Shown in pieces: positions 31,819-40,931 of a DNA stretch of 44,231 bases. The notes beneath the pieces are model-generated. The model worked only from the letters and a program-made list of their open reading frames with translations, was not told the origin of the DNA and did not search any database. The position numbers were made by a program, and so were the translations under genes. Each line of letters begins with the position of its first letter. Within the stretch, counting starts at the first letter, position 1. Origin of the DNA: an uncultured Clostridium sp. (lineage in GTDB: Bacteria; Bacillota; Clostridia; TANB77; CAG-508); assembly GCA_946411515.1 (NCBI GenBank), contig CAMKEH010000010.1, positions 1 to 44,231 of the forward strand. The letters are read 5' to 3'.

Positions 31819-32121
31819 ATGAGAAAAGTATATGAAGGATATAAATTAATTGAAACAAAAGATATTGAGGCACATAGATTAATACCAAGAAATGGATTCG
31901 ATGTAAGGGATTATGTGTTAGCAAAAAGAAGAATTAAAGCTGAAGGAATAACAGAACCTTTTGAGGTTATAAAGAGAGGTAATAGATATTTATTAAAGTC
32001 AAATCCTATTACTTTTATTGCAGCAAGATGTTTAAGATATAAAACAGTTCCATGTCTGATTAGGAACCCAAGATATGAACTTATATTGCATAGAACATTA
32101 AGAAATTTAGACATTGATTAG
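31819..32121 (+). CDS. Small ParB/sulfiredoxin-fold-like protein
   Basis: 100 residues. The pattern I...RIKAEGITEPFEVIKRGNRYLLKSNPITFIAARCLRYKTVPCLI follows the ParB N-terminal fold (I...GI.EP..V....Y.L......AA..L....VPC.V), but the GERR-type box is replaced by KSNPITF and there is no HTH. It could be a plasmid/ICE partition-like or accessory protein. GAGAGG lies 8 bases before the ATG, and a strong terminator follows (32133-32166). Confidence 0.6.
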   Translation: MRKVYEGYKLIETKDIEAHRLIPRNGFDVRDYVLAKRRIKAEGITEPFEVIKRGNRYLLKSNPITFIAARCLRYKTVPCLIRNPRYELILHRTLRNLDID

Positions 32122-32132
32122 TAAAAAAAGAG

Positions 32133-32166
32133 TACTTGGACTTGCTATTTAAGTCCAAGTATTTTT
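32133..32166 (+). terminator. Terminator after the ParB-like gene
   Basis: A perfect 11-bp stem (32133-32143 with 32151-32161), 7-base loop and five T. Confidence 0.82.
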
Positions 32167-32268
32167 CTTAAATAAGGTACAAAAAATGAATAAAAGATGC
32201 ATTAAAAGTGAGAGAAAAAGTACAAAAATAGGTACAAATAATGTAGATGTATTGTCCTAGCAAGCATT

Positions 32269-32310
32269 GAATTTCGCCAGCTCGAAATTCTCAAATGGGG
32301 AAATTCCCCA
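32269..32310. other. Candidate origin of transfer (oriT)
   Basis: Two inverted repeats lie directly upstream of the relaxase gene: GAATTTCG (32269-32276) with CGAAATTC (32283-32290), and TGGGGAA (32296-32302) with TTCCCCA (32304-32310). GTACAAA motifs recur at 32177, 32220 and 32232. Relaxases usually bind and nick such a hairpin next to their own gene. The nick site cannot be placed. Confidence 0.45.
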
Positions 32311-32345
32311 ATCCCCTTTTTATAAAAATGAATGGAGGTGATAAG

Positions 32346-33716
32346 ATGGCAACAACAAAAATTTGGAAGATAGAAAAGAGACTAGATCATGTAGTTGATT
32401 ATGCAAAAGACAAAAAGAAAACGAAGAACGATTATTTAGAAAATGGATTTGATAAATATGGTGATATAAGACAGGTGGTAATGTATGCAACAAATGCAGA
32501 TAAAACTGAAAAACAATTTTATGCAACAGGAATTAATTGTGATGTTAATAAAGCAGTGGAGCAAATGCAACTTGTAAAAAAGTTATATGGAAAAGAAAAT
32601 GGTATACTTGCTTTTCATGCAGAGCAATCTTTTGCCGCAGGAGAAATTACACCAGAGATGGCTCATGAAGTTGGAGTAAAACTTGCAAACGAGATATGGG
32701 GAGAAAGATTTCAAGTTATAGTAACAACACATTTGAATACAGAGCATCTTCATAATCATTTTGTAGTGAACTCTGTTTCATTTAAAGATGGACTAAAGTA
32801 TTATAGTAATCATGTTAATACAGCAATATTAAGAAAAACATCAGATGAACTTTGTGAAGAATATGGGCTAAATGTTTTAGAAGAAAAAACTTGTAAGTCA
32901 GGAATCAACTATAATAATTTTTATCAAAAGTCTTTGCAAAATTCAGATTATTATAAATTTGCAAAAGAAGATTTAGATTATGCTATAAAACATTCTTATA
33001 CAAGCAAAGATTTTCACAGGATATTAATTTCAATGGGATATAATTATTATTACAGAGCTGATAAATTGTCAATTAGAAAAGAACCTCATAAAAGAAATAT
33101 AAGAGTTGAAAGAGCATTTGGAGAAGAGTATTCAGTAGAAAGCATTAGGCAACGAATACTTGCAAATGATTTTGTTACTGAAGATAAAATATATCCATAT
33201 AAAACAATGAGAATTAAATTTTATGGGACAAAAAGCATTTTTAAGAAAGCATACAAACCAAAAGGAATAATTGCATTGTATTATTACTATAAACATTTAT
33301 TAGGACTTTATAAAAAGAATAATGTGCCACATAAACTAACAGAAGAAATGCGAAAAGATATTGCAAAAATGGATCATTATTCAGAGCTAATAAGATTTTT
33401 ATGCAAGTATAAATTAGAGATAGCACAAAATGTTGATGACTTAAAGGATAAGAAATTACGAGAAAAGCAAGAAATATTAAATACTAGAAATAGATTGTAT
33501 TATAAAAGAGGAAATATAGAGAATGAGAGTGAAAAAGACCAAATTACAAAACAGATAATACAAGTAACAGAAGAACTTAAAAAAGTAAAAAAAGAAATAA
33601 AGATGTGTGATGAAGTTGTAGATAATGCAGTTAAAATGAAGGAACAAATTAGACAAGTAGAGGAAAAAGAACAAGAAAAAGTACAAAAGAAAAAGACGAG
33701 AAGGTATGATAGATAA
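32346..33716 (+). CDS. Relaxase / mobilization nuclease (MOBP-like)
   Basis: 456 residues. The N-terminal relaxase domain has the three-histidine metal motif TTHLNTEHLHNHFVVNSVSF (about residues 117-136) and upstream HAEQSF. A tyrosine-rich central region and a long charged coiled-coil C-terminus follow. The start MATTKIWKIEKRLDHVVDYA follows GGAGGT at 6 bases; the longer frame begins in the oriT-like repeats. It would nick oriT to start single-strand transfer using a helper conjugation system. No coupling protein or T4SS gene is seen here. Confidence 0.9.
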   Translation: MATTKIWKIEKRLDHVVDYAKDKKKTKNDYLENGFDKYGDIRQVVMYATNADKTEKQFYATGINCDVNKAVEQMQLVKKLYGKENGILAFHAEQSFAAGEITPEMAHEVGVKLANEIWGERFQVIVTTHLNTEHLHNHFVVNSVSFKDGLKYYSNHVNTAILRKTSDELCEEYGLNVLEEKTCKSGINYNNFYQKSLQNSDYYKFAKEDLDYAIKHSYTSKDFHRILISMGYNYYYRADKLSIRKEPHKRNIRVERAFGEEYSVESIRQRILANDFVTEDKIYPYKTMRIKFYGTKSIFKKAYKPKGIIALYYYYKHLLGLYKKNNVPHKLTEEMRKDIAKMDHYSELIRFLCKYKLEIAQNVDDLKDKKLREKQEILNTRNRLYYKRGNIENESEKDQITKQIIQVTEELKKVKKEIKMCDEVVDNAVKMKEQIRQVEEKEQEKVQKKKTRRYDR

Positions 33717-33744
33717 AACTGGTAGAGAAATTTATCAGTTTTAT
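33713..33744 (+). terminator. Terminator overlapping the relaxase stop
   Basis: ATAAAACTG (33713-33721) pairs with CAGTTTTAT (33736-33744). The T-run is short. Confidence 0.5.
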
Positions 33745-33809
33745 ATTACAAAAATATTAAATTTTTGTTACATTTTTGTCATAATTATTCCCAAAATATC
33801 AGCTATATG

Positions 33810-33841
33810 ATATATAAACTATAAGCTTATAGTTTATATAT
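33810..33841. promoter_or_regulatory. Perfect 32-bp palindrome before the R-M controller gene
   Basis: The 32 bases are fully self-complementary around a central AGCT (arms ATATATAAACTATA). It ends two bases before the GAAAGG ribosome site of the XRE gene at 33856. It is probably the operator of that regulator, and in RNA would form a 14-bp or longer hairpin next to the ribosome site. Confidence 0.65.
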
Positions 33842-33855
33842 GAAAGGTTATACAA

Positions 33856-34173
33856 ATGAGCAAGTTTAAAACAATTTTAAATAAAAAATTGAAACTGAAT
33901 AATATTAGTAAAAATAAATTTGCAAAAATGATTGGAGTTTCTTCGGTATATGTAGGTCAATTAACCAGAGGAGAAAGAGATCCGAGCAAAAAACTGCAAA
34001 TTAAAATAGCGGATATCTTTTATGAGCAGGAAAAAGAAAAAAACAACTTTTTAGATAATATTGCAAAGGAAAAAAATGATATTCCAGCAGATATATATAA
34101 TGGTATTTTAGATAATGAAAAAGAATGGAATAAGGTAAGAGATTTTTTGAAAAAGGAGAATATAATAAAATGA
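33856..34173 (+). CDS. XRE-type controller of the restriction-modification operon
   Basis: 105 residues: residues 8-60 are a Cro/C1-type HTH (ISKNKFAKMIGVSSVYVGQLTRGERDPSKK), with a helical C-terminus. Its TGA overlaps the ATG of hsdM by four bases (ATGA), so the two are translationally coupled. With the 32-bp palindrome upstream it looks like a controller protein that delays or limits R-M expression after transfer, a role well known for type II C proteins and less usual for type I. GAAAGG precedes the ATG. Confidence 0.75.
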   Translation: MSKFKTILNKKLKLNNISKNKFAKMIGVSSVYVGQLTRGERDPSKKLQIKIADIFYEQEKEKNNFLDNIAKEKNDIPADIYNGILDNEKEWNKVRDFLKKENIIK

Positions 34174-35915
34174 GTACAAAAATACAAGCAAAAGCAAATT
34201 TAATATGGGAAGTAGCCACAAAATTAGTAGGAGTATATAAACCACATGAATATGGTAAAGTAATATTACCAATGACAGTGTTAAAAAGATTTGATGATAT
34301 ATTAAAACCTACTAAAGAAGCAGTTTTAAAAAAATATGAAGAAGTAAAAAAATTAGCTGTTAATGAACCTTTCTTAAAAGAAGCCTCAGGATATAGTTTT
34401 TATAATACAAGTAAATATGACTTTGAAAAGCTATTATCAGATCCAGACAATATAGAAAGTAATTTTAAAAACTATTTAAGTGGTTTTTCTGATAATGTTC
34501 AAGATATTTTAAGTAATTTTAAATTTGAAAATGAAGTTAAAACAATGGCAGACAACAGATTACTTTATATAGTGATTGAAGAATTTAATACTAAAAAAGC
34601 ATATATGGGACTTGATGAAGTTAAGACTGAAGATATGGGATATATTTTTGAGGAATTAGTTAGAAAATTTTCTGAAAGCTATGATGAAGAAGCAGGAGCA
34701 CATTTCACTGCAAGAGATATTATTTATTTAATGACAGATTTATTAGTTGCCGAAGAAAGAGATATTTTAATAAATGATGACAAAGTAAAAACAATATATG
34801 ATATGGCTATGGGGACATCACAAATGCTTGCTTGCATGACCGATAGATTACATCAATTAAATAAGAAAGTTAAAGTAGACTGTTATGGACAAGAATTAAA
34901 TCCTGAAACTTATGCAATAGCAAAGGCAGACATGCTTATTAAAGGTGGAGATGCAGATAACTTCAAACAAGGAGATACATTAGACGATGATAAATTTAAA
35001 GGCTATACTTTTGACTATATTATTTCAAACCCACCTTTTGGTATAGATTGGAAAAAACAAAAGAAAGCAGTTGAAAACGAAGCTGATAAAGGTGTAAATG
35101 GTAGATTTCCAGTAGGTACCCCTAAAATATCAGATGGGCAAATGTTATTTACTCTAAATGGTATTGCAAAATTAAAAGATGATGGAAAGATGGCAATAAT
35201 TCAAAATGGTTCACCACTATTTAGTGGAGCTGCAGGGTCAGGAGAATCTGAAATAAGAAAATATATTATAGAAAATGATTGGCTAGAGGCTATAGTTCAG
35301 CTACCAACAGATCTTTTCTATAATACAGGTATTCCTACATATATTTGGATAATAAATAAAGGCAAAGAAGGAACAATAAGAGAAGGTAAAGTACAATTAA
35401 TAGATGCTTCTAATTGTTACATATACAGAAGAAAGAATATTGGAAATAAAAGAAAAGACTTAGATGAAGATTCTAGAAATCTAATTTTAAAAGCGTATGA
35501 TGAATTTTCAAATAAGGAATATAAAGTTAATGACAAAACTGTTGAAAGTAAAATTTTTGATAATGAAGATTTTGGATATAACAGAATAACAGTTGAATCT
35601 CCCGAATTAGATGACAATCAAGATATAGTAAAAGATAAAAAAGGCAATTTAAAAGCAGATAGTAATAAAAGAGATTATGAAAATGTTCCTTTAAAAGAGA
35701 ATATTGAAGAATACTTTGAAAGAGAAGTACTACCTTACAATAAAGATGCATGGATAGATAAAAAGAAAATACAGATTGGATATGAAATACCATTTACAAG
35801 ATATTTTTATAAATATGTAGCACCAGAAAAATCAGAAGATATTTTAGAAAGAATAAGAAAAAACGAGACTGATATTATGGATTCTCTAAAAAAACTATTT
35901 GAGGAGGATAAATAA
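34170..35915 (+). CDS. hsdM: Type I restriction-modification methyltransferase subunit HsdM
   Basis: HsdM transfers methyl groups from SAM to adenine N6 in the target site, working as M2S. The protein has the helical N-terminal domain (MTVLKRFDDILKP), the linker GAHFTARDIIYLMTDLL, a variant SAM motif I (YDMAMGTSQML around Asp211) and catalytic NPPF (287-290). The variant motif I is typical of one HsdM subgroup, so I do not regard it as inactive. The C-terminal 90 residues carry the usual helical S-contact region. 581 residues; start coupled to the controller gene. Confidence 0.92.
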   Translation: MSTKIQAKANLIWEVATKLVGVYKPHEYGKVILPMTVLKRFDDILKPTKEAVLKKYEEVKKLAVNEPFLKEASGYSFYNTSKYDFEKLLSDPDNIESNFKNYLSGFSDNVQDILSNFKFENEVKTMADNRLLYIVIEEFNTKKAYMGLDEVKTEDMGYIFEELVRKFSESYDEEAGAHFTARDIIYLMTDLLVAEERDILINDDKVKTIYDMAMGTSQMLACMTDRLHQLNKKVKVDCYGQELNPETYAIAKADMLIKGGDADNFKQGDTLDDDKFKGYTFDYIISNPPFGIDWKKQKKAVENEADKGVNGRFPVGTPKISDGQMLFTLNGIAKLKDDGKMAIIQNGSPLFSGAAGSGESEIRKYIIENDWLEAIVQLPTDLFYNTGIPTYIWIINKGKEGTIREGKVQLIDASNCYIYRRKNIGNKRKDLDEDSRNLILKAYDEFSNKEYKVNDKTVESKIFDNEDFGYNRITVESPELDDNQDIVKDKKGNLKADSNKRDYENVPLKENIEEYFEREVLPYNKDAWIDKKKIQIGYEIPFTRYFYKYVAPEKSEDILERIRKNETDIMDSLKKLFEEDK

Positions 35916-35916
35916 T

Positions 35917-37779
35917 ATGGAAAAAATTAAAATAAAATATCTTTTTAAAGATATCTTAAAAGGAACAAATCCACAATATGTAGAAGAAGAAAATGAAAAT
36001 ATTGTATTTGGACAAAGAAATAATACTAAAGAAGGGAAAATGTCATTTATTGGTTGCAAATATACAAATAATCAATTTTGGAACAGTAGAAAGGAAGAAG
36101 AATTTCTAAAATTTGGAGATATCATTATAAATTCATTAGGTGGTGGAACATGTGGAAGAGTTGGATTTTTCGACATTTTAAATAAAAAAATATTAACAGA
36201 TGGAATACCATATATTTTAAGACCAAAAAAACAAAATAAATATTTATATTATGTTTTAAAAAGTAATCAAACTGAATTTGAAAATATGTCAATAGGTGCA
36301 ACAAACCAAGTTTCATTATTAGCTGAGGATCTTAAGAATTACAAAGTTGAAATAATAGACGATGAATTAAGTCAGAAAAAAATAGTTGAATTTTTAGATG
36401 AAAGAATATTTAAAATTGATAATATAATACAAAAAACAAAAGATACAATAGATGATTATAAGAAAATAAAATATTCTATTATTTTTGATAAAATCACAAA
36501 AGGAGTTAAAAAAAATATAGAATTTAAGGAAACGGGTAATCTTCATATTGAAAAAATACCCAGTCATTGGACTGCTAAAAAAATCAAGTATATTTTTAAA
36601 ATAAAAAAAGAAATAGCTAGAAGAGAAGGATATAGTATTCTTTCAATTACTCAAAATGGAATAAAGATAAAAGATGTATCTAAAAATGAAGGACAATTGG
36701 CTGCTAACTATTCTAATTATCAATTGGTAGAAGTTGGAGATTTTGCTATGAATCATATGGACTTATTAACGGGCTGGGTGGATATTTCAAAATATAATGG
36801 TGTTACAAGTCCCGATTATAGAGTGTTCAAATTTATAGATGGAGAAAATTATGATTCTAAGTATTATTTGTATTTAATGCAAATGTGTTATATGGGAAGA
36901 ATATTTTATGACTTGGGACAGGGAGTAAGTAATTTAGGAAGATGGAGACTTCAAACTGATAAATTTTTAAATTTTATAGTACCAAATCCACCAATTAATG
37001 AACAGAAAGAAATTTCAAAGTATTTGGATATAAAATGCAGTGAAATAGATAAGTTAATATTTAATAAGGAAAAACTAATAGAAAATCTAGAACAGTATAA
37101 AAAATCACTTATATATGAATATGTAACTGGCAAGAAGAAACTTGAAAATAATACTAGGATCGAATCTAATTCAAAAGGAATAAAGATTAATTGTAAGGAT
37201 AATATTTTCGCACAAGCGATATTACTTTGTAAAGTCATTGAAAGATTGAATAATTATAATTTAGGAAGAGTAAAAGCTGAAAAAACATTATATTTAATAG
37301 AAAAGGATATTGGATTTGATTTTAATAATAATTATGTAAGAGAAGCTGCTGGACCGTTATCTGAATCAATATATAAATGTGAATCAGTTATAAGCAATAA
37401 AAACAAATGGATTAAAGTAAATAAAGTAAAAAAACATATAGAATATGAAATTCTTTCTGATTTTAGTAAATATAGTAAGTATTATGATAAATATTATTCT
37501 GATTATGATAATCAAATTGAAAGTATAATTGAAAAAGTAAAGAACTACTCAACTGATAAATCAGAGATGGTAGCAACATTATATGCTTCATGGAATGATT
37601 TTCTTATAAAAAAAGAAGACGTTACAGATATTAAAATTGTTAAAGATGTAAGAGAAAATTGGAATGATACTAAGAAAAGATTTAATGAACAAAAATGGTT
37701 AGATGTATTAAAAGAAATGAAAGAAATAGAATTAACGCCAAAAGGATATGGAAATCTTACAATAATTAAGGAGAATTAG
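35917..37779 (+). CDS. hsdS: Type I specificity subunit HsdS with extra C-terminal domain
   Basis: 620 residues, about 200 more than usual. TRD1 (about 1-150), a first conserved helix (ELSQKKIVEFLDERIFKID), TRD2 starting near IPSHWTAKKIKYIF, and a second helix (NEQKEISKYLDIKCSEIDKLI) ending in SLIYEYVTGKKK make a complete HsdS. From about residue 430 an extra domain follows: LGRVKAEKTLYLIEKDIGF, NNYVREAAGPLSESIYKC and a helical tail. It recalls the KLQKLLYYAQ...GP...Y layout of Panacea/SocA (DUF4065) antitoxin-like domains; I am not certain. GAGGAGG precedes ATG 35917, one base after the hsdM stop. Confidence 0.85.
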   Translation: MEKIKIKYLFKDILKGTNPQYVEEENENIVFGQRNNTKEGKMSFIGCKYTNNQFWNSRKEEEFLKFGDIIINSLGGGTCGRVGFFDILNKKILTDGIPYILRPKKQNKYLYYVLKSNQTEFENMSIGATNQVSLLAEDLKNYKVEIIDDELSQKKIVEFLDERIFKIDNIIQKTKDTIDDYKKIKYSIIFDKITKGVKKNIEFKETGNLHIEKIPSHWTAKKIKYIFKIKKEIARREGYSILSITQNGIKIKDVSKNEGQLAANYSNYQLVEVGDFAMNHMDLLTGWVDISKYNGVTSPDYRVFKFIDGENYDSKYYLYLMQMCYMGRIFYDLGQGVSNLGRWRLQTDKFLNFIVPNPPINEQKEISKYLDIKCSEIDKLIFNKEKLIENLEQYKKSLIYEYVTGKKKLENNTRIESNSKGIKINCKDNIFAQAILLCKVIERLNNYNLGRVKAEKTLYLIEKDIGFDFNNNYVREAAGPLSESIYKCESVISNKNKWIKVNKVKKHIEYEILSDFSKYSKYYDKYYSDYDNQIESIIEKVKNYSTDKSEMVATLYASWNDFLIKKEDVTDIKIVKDVRENWNDTKKRFNEQKWLDVLKEMKEIELTPKGYGNLTIIKEN

Positions 37780-37781
37780 TT

Positions 37782-40700
37782 ATGGAAGAAAATGAAAGAA
37801 GATTTGAACAAGATATAGAAACTTATCTTTTATCATCTGATGGTGGATATATAAAAGGTAATCCACAAGATTTTGATAGAGAATGTGCATTAAACAAAAA
37901 AGATTTATTTGCTTTTATTGAGAATACACAAAAGAATGAATGGGATAAATTCAAAAAAGCTTTTCCTGATGACTATGAATCAAGATTTATAAAGAGATTT
38001 AATGATGAAGTAGTAACAAGGGGAATAATTGATGTTATAAGAAATGGAATTAAATATACAGGTGCAGGTACTTTTAAATTCAAATTAGCATATTTTATGC
38101 CAGAAACAAATCTTAATCCAGAAGATATGGATTTATTTAATAAAAACATATTAAATGAAACAAGACAATTAAAATATTCTACTCAAAATGAAAATTCTAT
38201 AGATATTGTTTTATTATTAAATGGAATTCCTGTTGTTGCTTTAGAACTTAAAAATCAAATAACTGGACAAAATTCAGAAAATGCACAAAAGCAATTTATG
38301 TATGATAGAGATCCTAGAGAATTAATCTTTAGATTTAATAGTAGGATAATAGTTTATTTTGCAGTAGATCATTATGATGTAAAATATACAACGAAACTTG
38401 CTGGAAAGAATACATATTATTTACCATTTAATCAAGGTTCTAATGGAGCAGGTAATGTTGGAGGAGCAGGAAATCCAACAAATGAAAATGGTTATACTAC
38501 TGATTATCTATGGAAGAACGTATTAAAAAAAGATTCTTTAATGGAAATACTTCACAAATTTGTACATTTACAAGTAAAAGAAGAAATAGAACATAAAAAT
38601 GGAAAAGAAATAAAAAAAGAAAAACAAAATATAATATTCCCAAGATTTCATCAATTAGATGTTGTTAGAAAACTAATATGGAATGTAAGAGATTGTGGGG
38701 TAGGACATAATTATTTAATTCAACATAGTGCTGGTTCAGGGAAATCAAATAGTATAGCTTGGCTTGCACATAGATTATCAGGATTACACGATAGGAATAA
38801 TAATGCTGTATTTAATTCTATAATTGTTGTAACAGATAGAAAAGTATTAGATAAACAATTACAAGAAACTATATACCAATTTGAACATCAAAAGGGTGTT
38901 GTAGTAAAAATAGATGATGAGAAAACATCAAAAGATTTAAAAGAAGCAATAGATGACGGAAAAAGAATAATTATAACTACACTTCAAAAATTCCCTGTAA
39001 TATATAAGGAAGTTGATGATGTTAGTGGAAAAAAGTTTGCAGTTATAGTTGATGAAGCTCATTCAAGTCAAACAGGAAATTCAGCAAAGAAACTTAAAAT
39101 TGCTTTAGCAGATAGAGATGAAGCATTAAAGAAATATGCAGAGATGGAAGCACAGGAAGAAGAAAATGAAAAGGATTATGAAGATAAATTAGTTGAAGAG
39201 TTGGCAACGCATGGACATCAAGATAATATTTCATTCTTTGCTTTTACTGCTACACCTAAAGCTAAAACTTTAGAGCTATTTGGAACAAAACAAGAAAATG
39301 GTACATTTATGCCGTATCATGTATATAGTATGAGACAAGCTATAGAAGAAGGATTTATATTAGATGTTCTAGCAAACTATATGACATACAAAACTATTTA
39401 TCAAATTGCAAAGAAAACTCCAGACAATCCAGAAGTACCAGAAAATTATGCAACAAGAATTATAAAGAAATTTGAGAGTCTACACGAAATAAATATTTCA
39501 CAAAAGACACAAATTATTGTAGAACAATTTAGAAATGTAACCAAAAACAAAATTAATGGCAAAGGTAAAGCAATGTTAGTAACTGCTTCAAGATTACATG
39601 CAGTAAGATATTTCTTTGAAATGAAAAGATATATTCAAGAAAAGGGATATGACGATTTAGATGTTTTAGTAGCTTTTTCTGGAGAAGTTAAAGATGGAGA
39701 AGAAACATTTACTGAAAGCAATATGAATAAAACTAAAAGTGGTAGAAAAATATCTGAATCACAAACTAAAGAATACTTCCATGGAGATGAATTTAATGTA
39801 TTAGTTGTTGCAGAAAAATATCAAACAGGATTTGATGAACCTTTATTACATACAATGTTTGTAGATAAAAAGTTAAAAGGAATAAAAGCAGTACAAACTT
39901 TATCAAGATTAAATAGAACATATAATGGAAAAGATGATACATTAGTAATAGACTTTGTAAATGAAGCATCAGACATACAAGAAGCATTTAAACCATTTTA
40001 TGATGTGACTGTATTAGAATATGAAACAGATCCAAATGTTATATATGATAAATTAAATATGATAAAAAGCTATGGATTGATATATGATGAAAACATTGAA
40101 AAATTCTGTAAGATATATTTAAAAGATGGAAAACAAAATGAGAATGACTTTGGAAGATTAACAAGTTGTGTAAAAGAAACTGTAGATTTATATAATAAAT
40201 TAGACATAGAAGATAGAGAAAGCTTTAGAAAGCAAGTTATAAGTTTTAATAAATTCTATTCATATATAACTCAAATAACATTTTTAGGTGATGAAGAACT
40301 TCATAAAACATATATGTATTTAAGGTATGTAGAAAAGTTATTACCTAAAAACAAAATAGAAGCTATTGATTTAGAAGGAAAGCTTAAACTTACATTCTAT
40401 AATTTAAAGCAAACTTTTAATGGAAGCGTTTCTTTAAGAAAAACAGATGAATCAGAAGGTTTAATACAACCTCAAGGTTCTGGAATACCAATAGCTATTT
40501 TACCAGAACAAAGATATTTAGAAGAAATTATAAAGAAAGTAAATGATTTATATGCAGGACAATTTACAGAAGCTGACAATTTACTTGTTAGAAATATAAT
40601 GGACATAATTATCAAGGATGAAGAAGTTAAAAAATCTGCTAAAGCTAATAATGAAGATATGTTTGTTAAATCAGTATTTCCTAAAGTATTTAGTGAAAAG

Positions 40701-40931
40701 ACAAGTAAAGCATATAAAGAAAGTGCAACTTCTTATAAAAAATTATTTGAGAGCAAAGAGTTTTACAACGCTATAATGAAATCGTTAGGAAATGTTATTT
40801 ATAGAATTTTAAATAGTGATAATACAATAAAATACAGTGAGAGAAGCGAAGAAGACTCAAATACAGAATTGAAAGTCGCAGAAGATAGTGAAGAATATAA
40901 AATAACTGATAAGGAGGATGAAAATGGCTAA
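37782..40931 (+). CDS. hsdR: Type I restriction endonuclease subunit HsdR
   Basis: 1049 residues. The N-terminal PD-(D/E)xK nuclease shows Asp141 (SIDIVLLLNG) and Glu155-x-Lys157 (ALELKN). The SF2 translocase carries Walker A HSAGSGKSNS (about 315-324), DEAH (about 424-427), FTATPKAKT (about 487-495) and motif VI QTLSRLNRTY. A helical C-terminus ends the protein. HsdR moves DNA toward the bound enzyme and cuts at random sites when the target is unmethylated. AAGGAG lies before the ATG, two bases after hsdS. Confidence 0.94.
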   Translation: MEENERRFEQDIETYLLSSDGGYIKGNPQDFDRECALNKKDLFAFIENTQKNEWDKFKKAFPDDYESRFIKRFNDEVVTRGIIDVIRNGIKYTGAGTFKFKLAYFMPETNLNPEDMDLFNKNILNETRQLKYSTQNENSIDIVLLLNGIPVVALELKNQITGQNSENAQKQFMYDRDPRELIFRFNSRIIVYFAVDHYDVKYTTKLAGKNTYYLPFNQGSNGAGNVGGAGNPTNENGYTTDYLWKNVLKKDSLMEILHKFVHLQVKEEIEHKNGKEIKKEKQNIIFPRFHQLDVVRKLIWNVRDCGVGHNYLIQHSAGSGKSNSIAWLAHRLSGLHDRNNNAVFNSIIVVTDRKVLDKQLQETIYQFEHQKGVVVKIDDEKTSKDLKEAIDDGKRIIITTLQKFPVIYKEVDDVSGKKFAVIVDEAHSSQTGNSAKKLKIALADRDEALKKYAEMEAQEEENEKDYEDKLVEELATHGHQDNISFFAFTATPKAKTLELFGTKQENGTFMPYHVYSMRQAIEEGFILDVLANYMTYKTIYQIAKKTPDNPEVPENYATRIIKKFESLHEINISQKTQIIVEQFRNVTKNKINGKGKAMLVTASRLHAVRYFFEMKRYIQEKGYDDLDVLVAFSGEVKDGEETFTESNMNKTKSGRKISESQTKEYFHGDEFNVLVVAEKYQTGFDEPLLHTMFVDKKLKGIKAVQTLSRLNRTYNGKDDTLVIDFVNEASDIQEAFKPFYDVTVLEYETDPNVIYDKLNMIKSYGLIYDENIEKFCKIYLKDGKQNENDFGRLTSCVKETVDLYNKLDIEDRESFRKQVISFNKFYSYITQITFLGDEELHKTYMYLRYVEKLLPKNKIEAIDLEGKLKLTFYNLKQTFNGSVSLRKTDESEGLIQPQGSGIPIAILPEQRYLEEIIKKVNDLYAGQFTEADNLLVRNIMDIIIKDEEVKKSAKANNEDMFVKSVFPKVFSEKTSKAYKESATSYKKLFESKEFYNAIMKSLGNVIYRILNSDNTIKYSERSEEDSNTELKVAEDSEEYKITDKEDENG

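Noticed and set aside
32295..32345. An upstream start for the relaxase within the inverted repeats
   Set aside because: The open frame extends there, but the first codons fall in the TGGGGAA palindrome with no ribosome site, whereas ATG 32346 has GGAGGT at 6 bases.
34795..34830. HsdM motif I reads DMAMGTSQM instead of DPxxGxGG, suggesting a dead methyltransferase
   Set aside because: I recall this variant as standard in one HsdM subgroup, and NPPF and the rest of the protein are intact, so inactivity is not supported.
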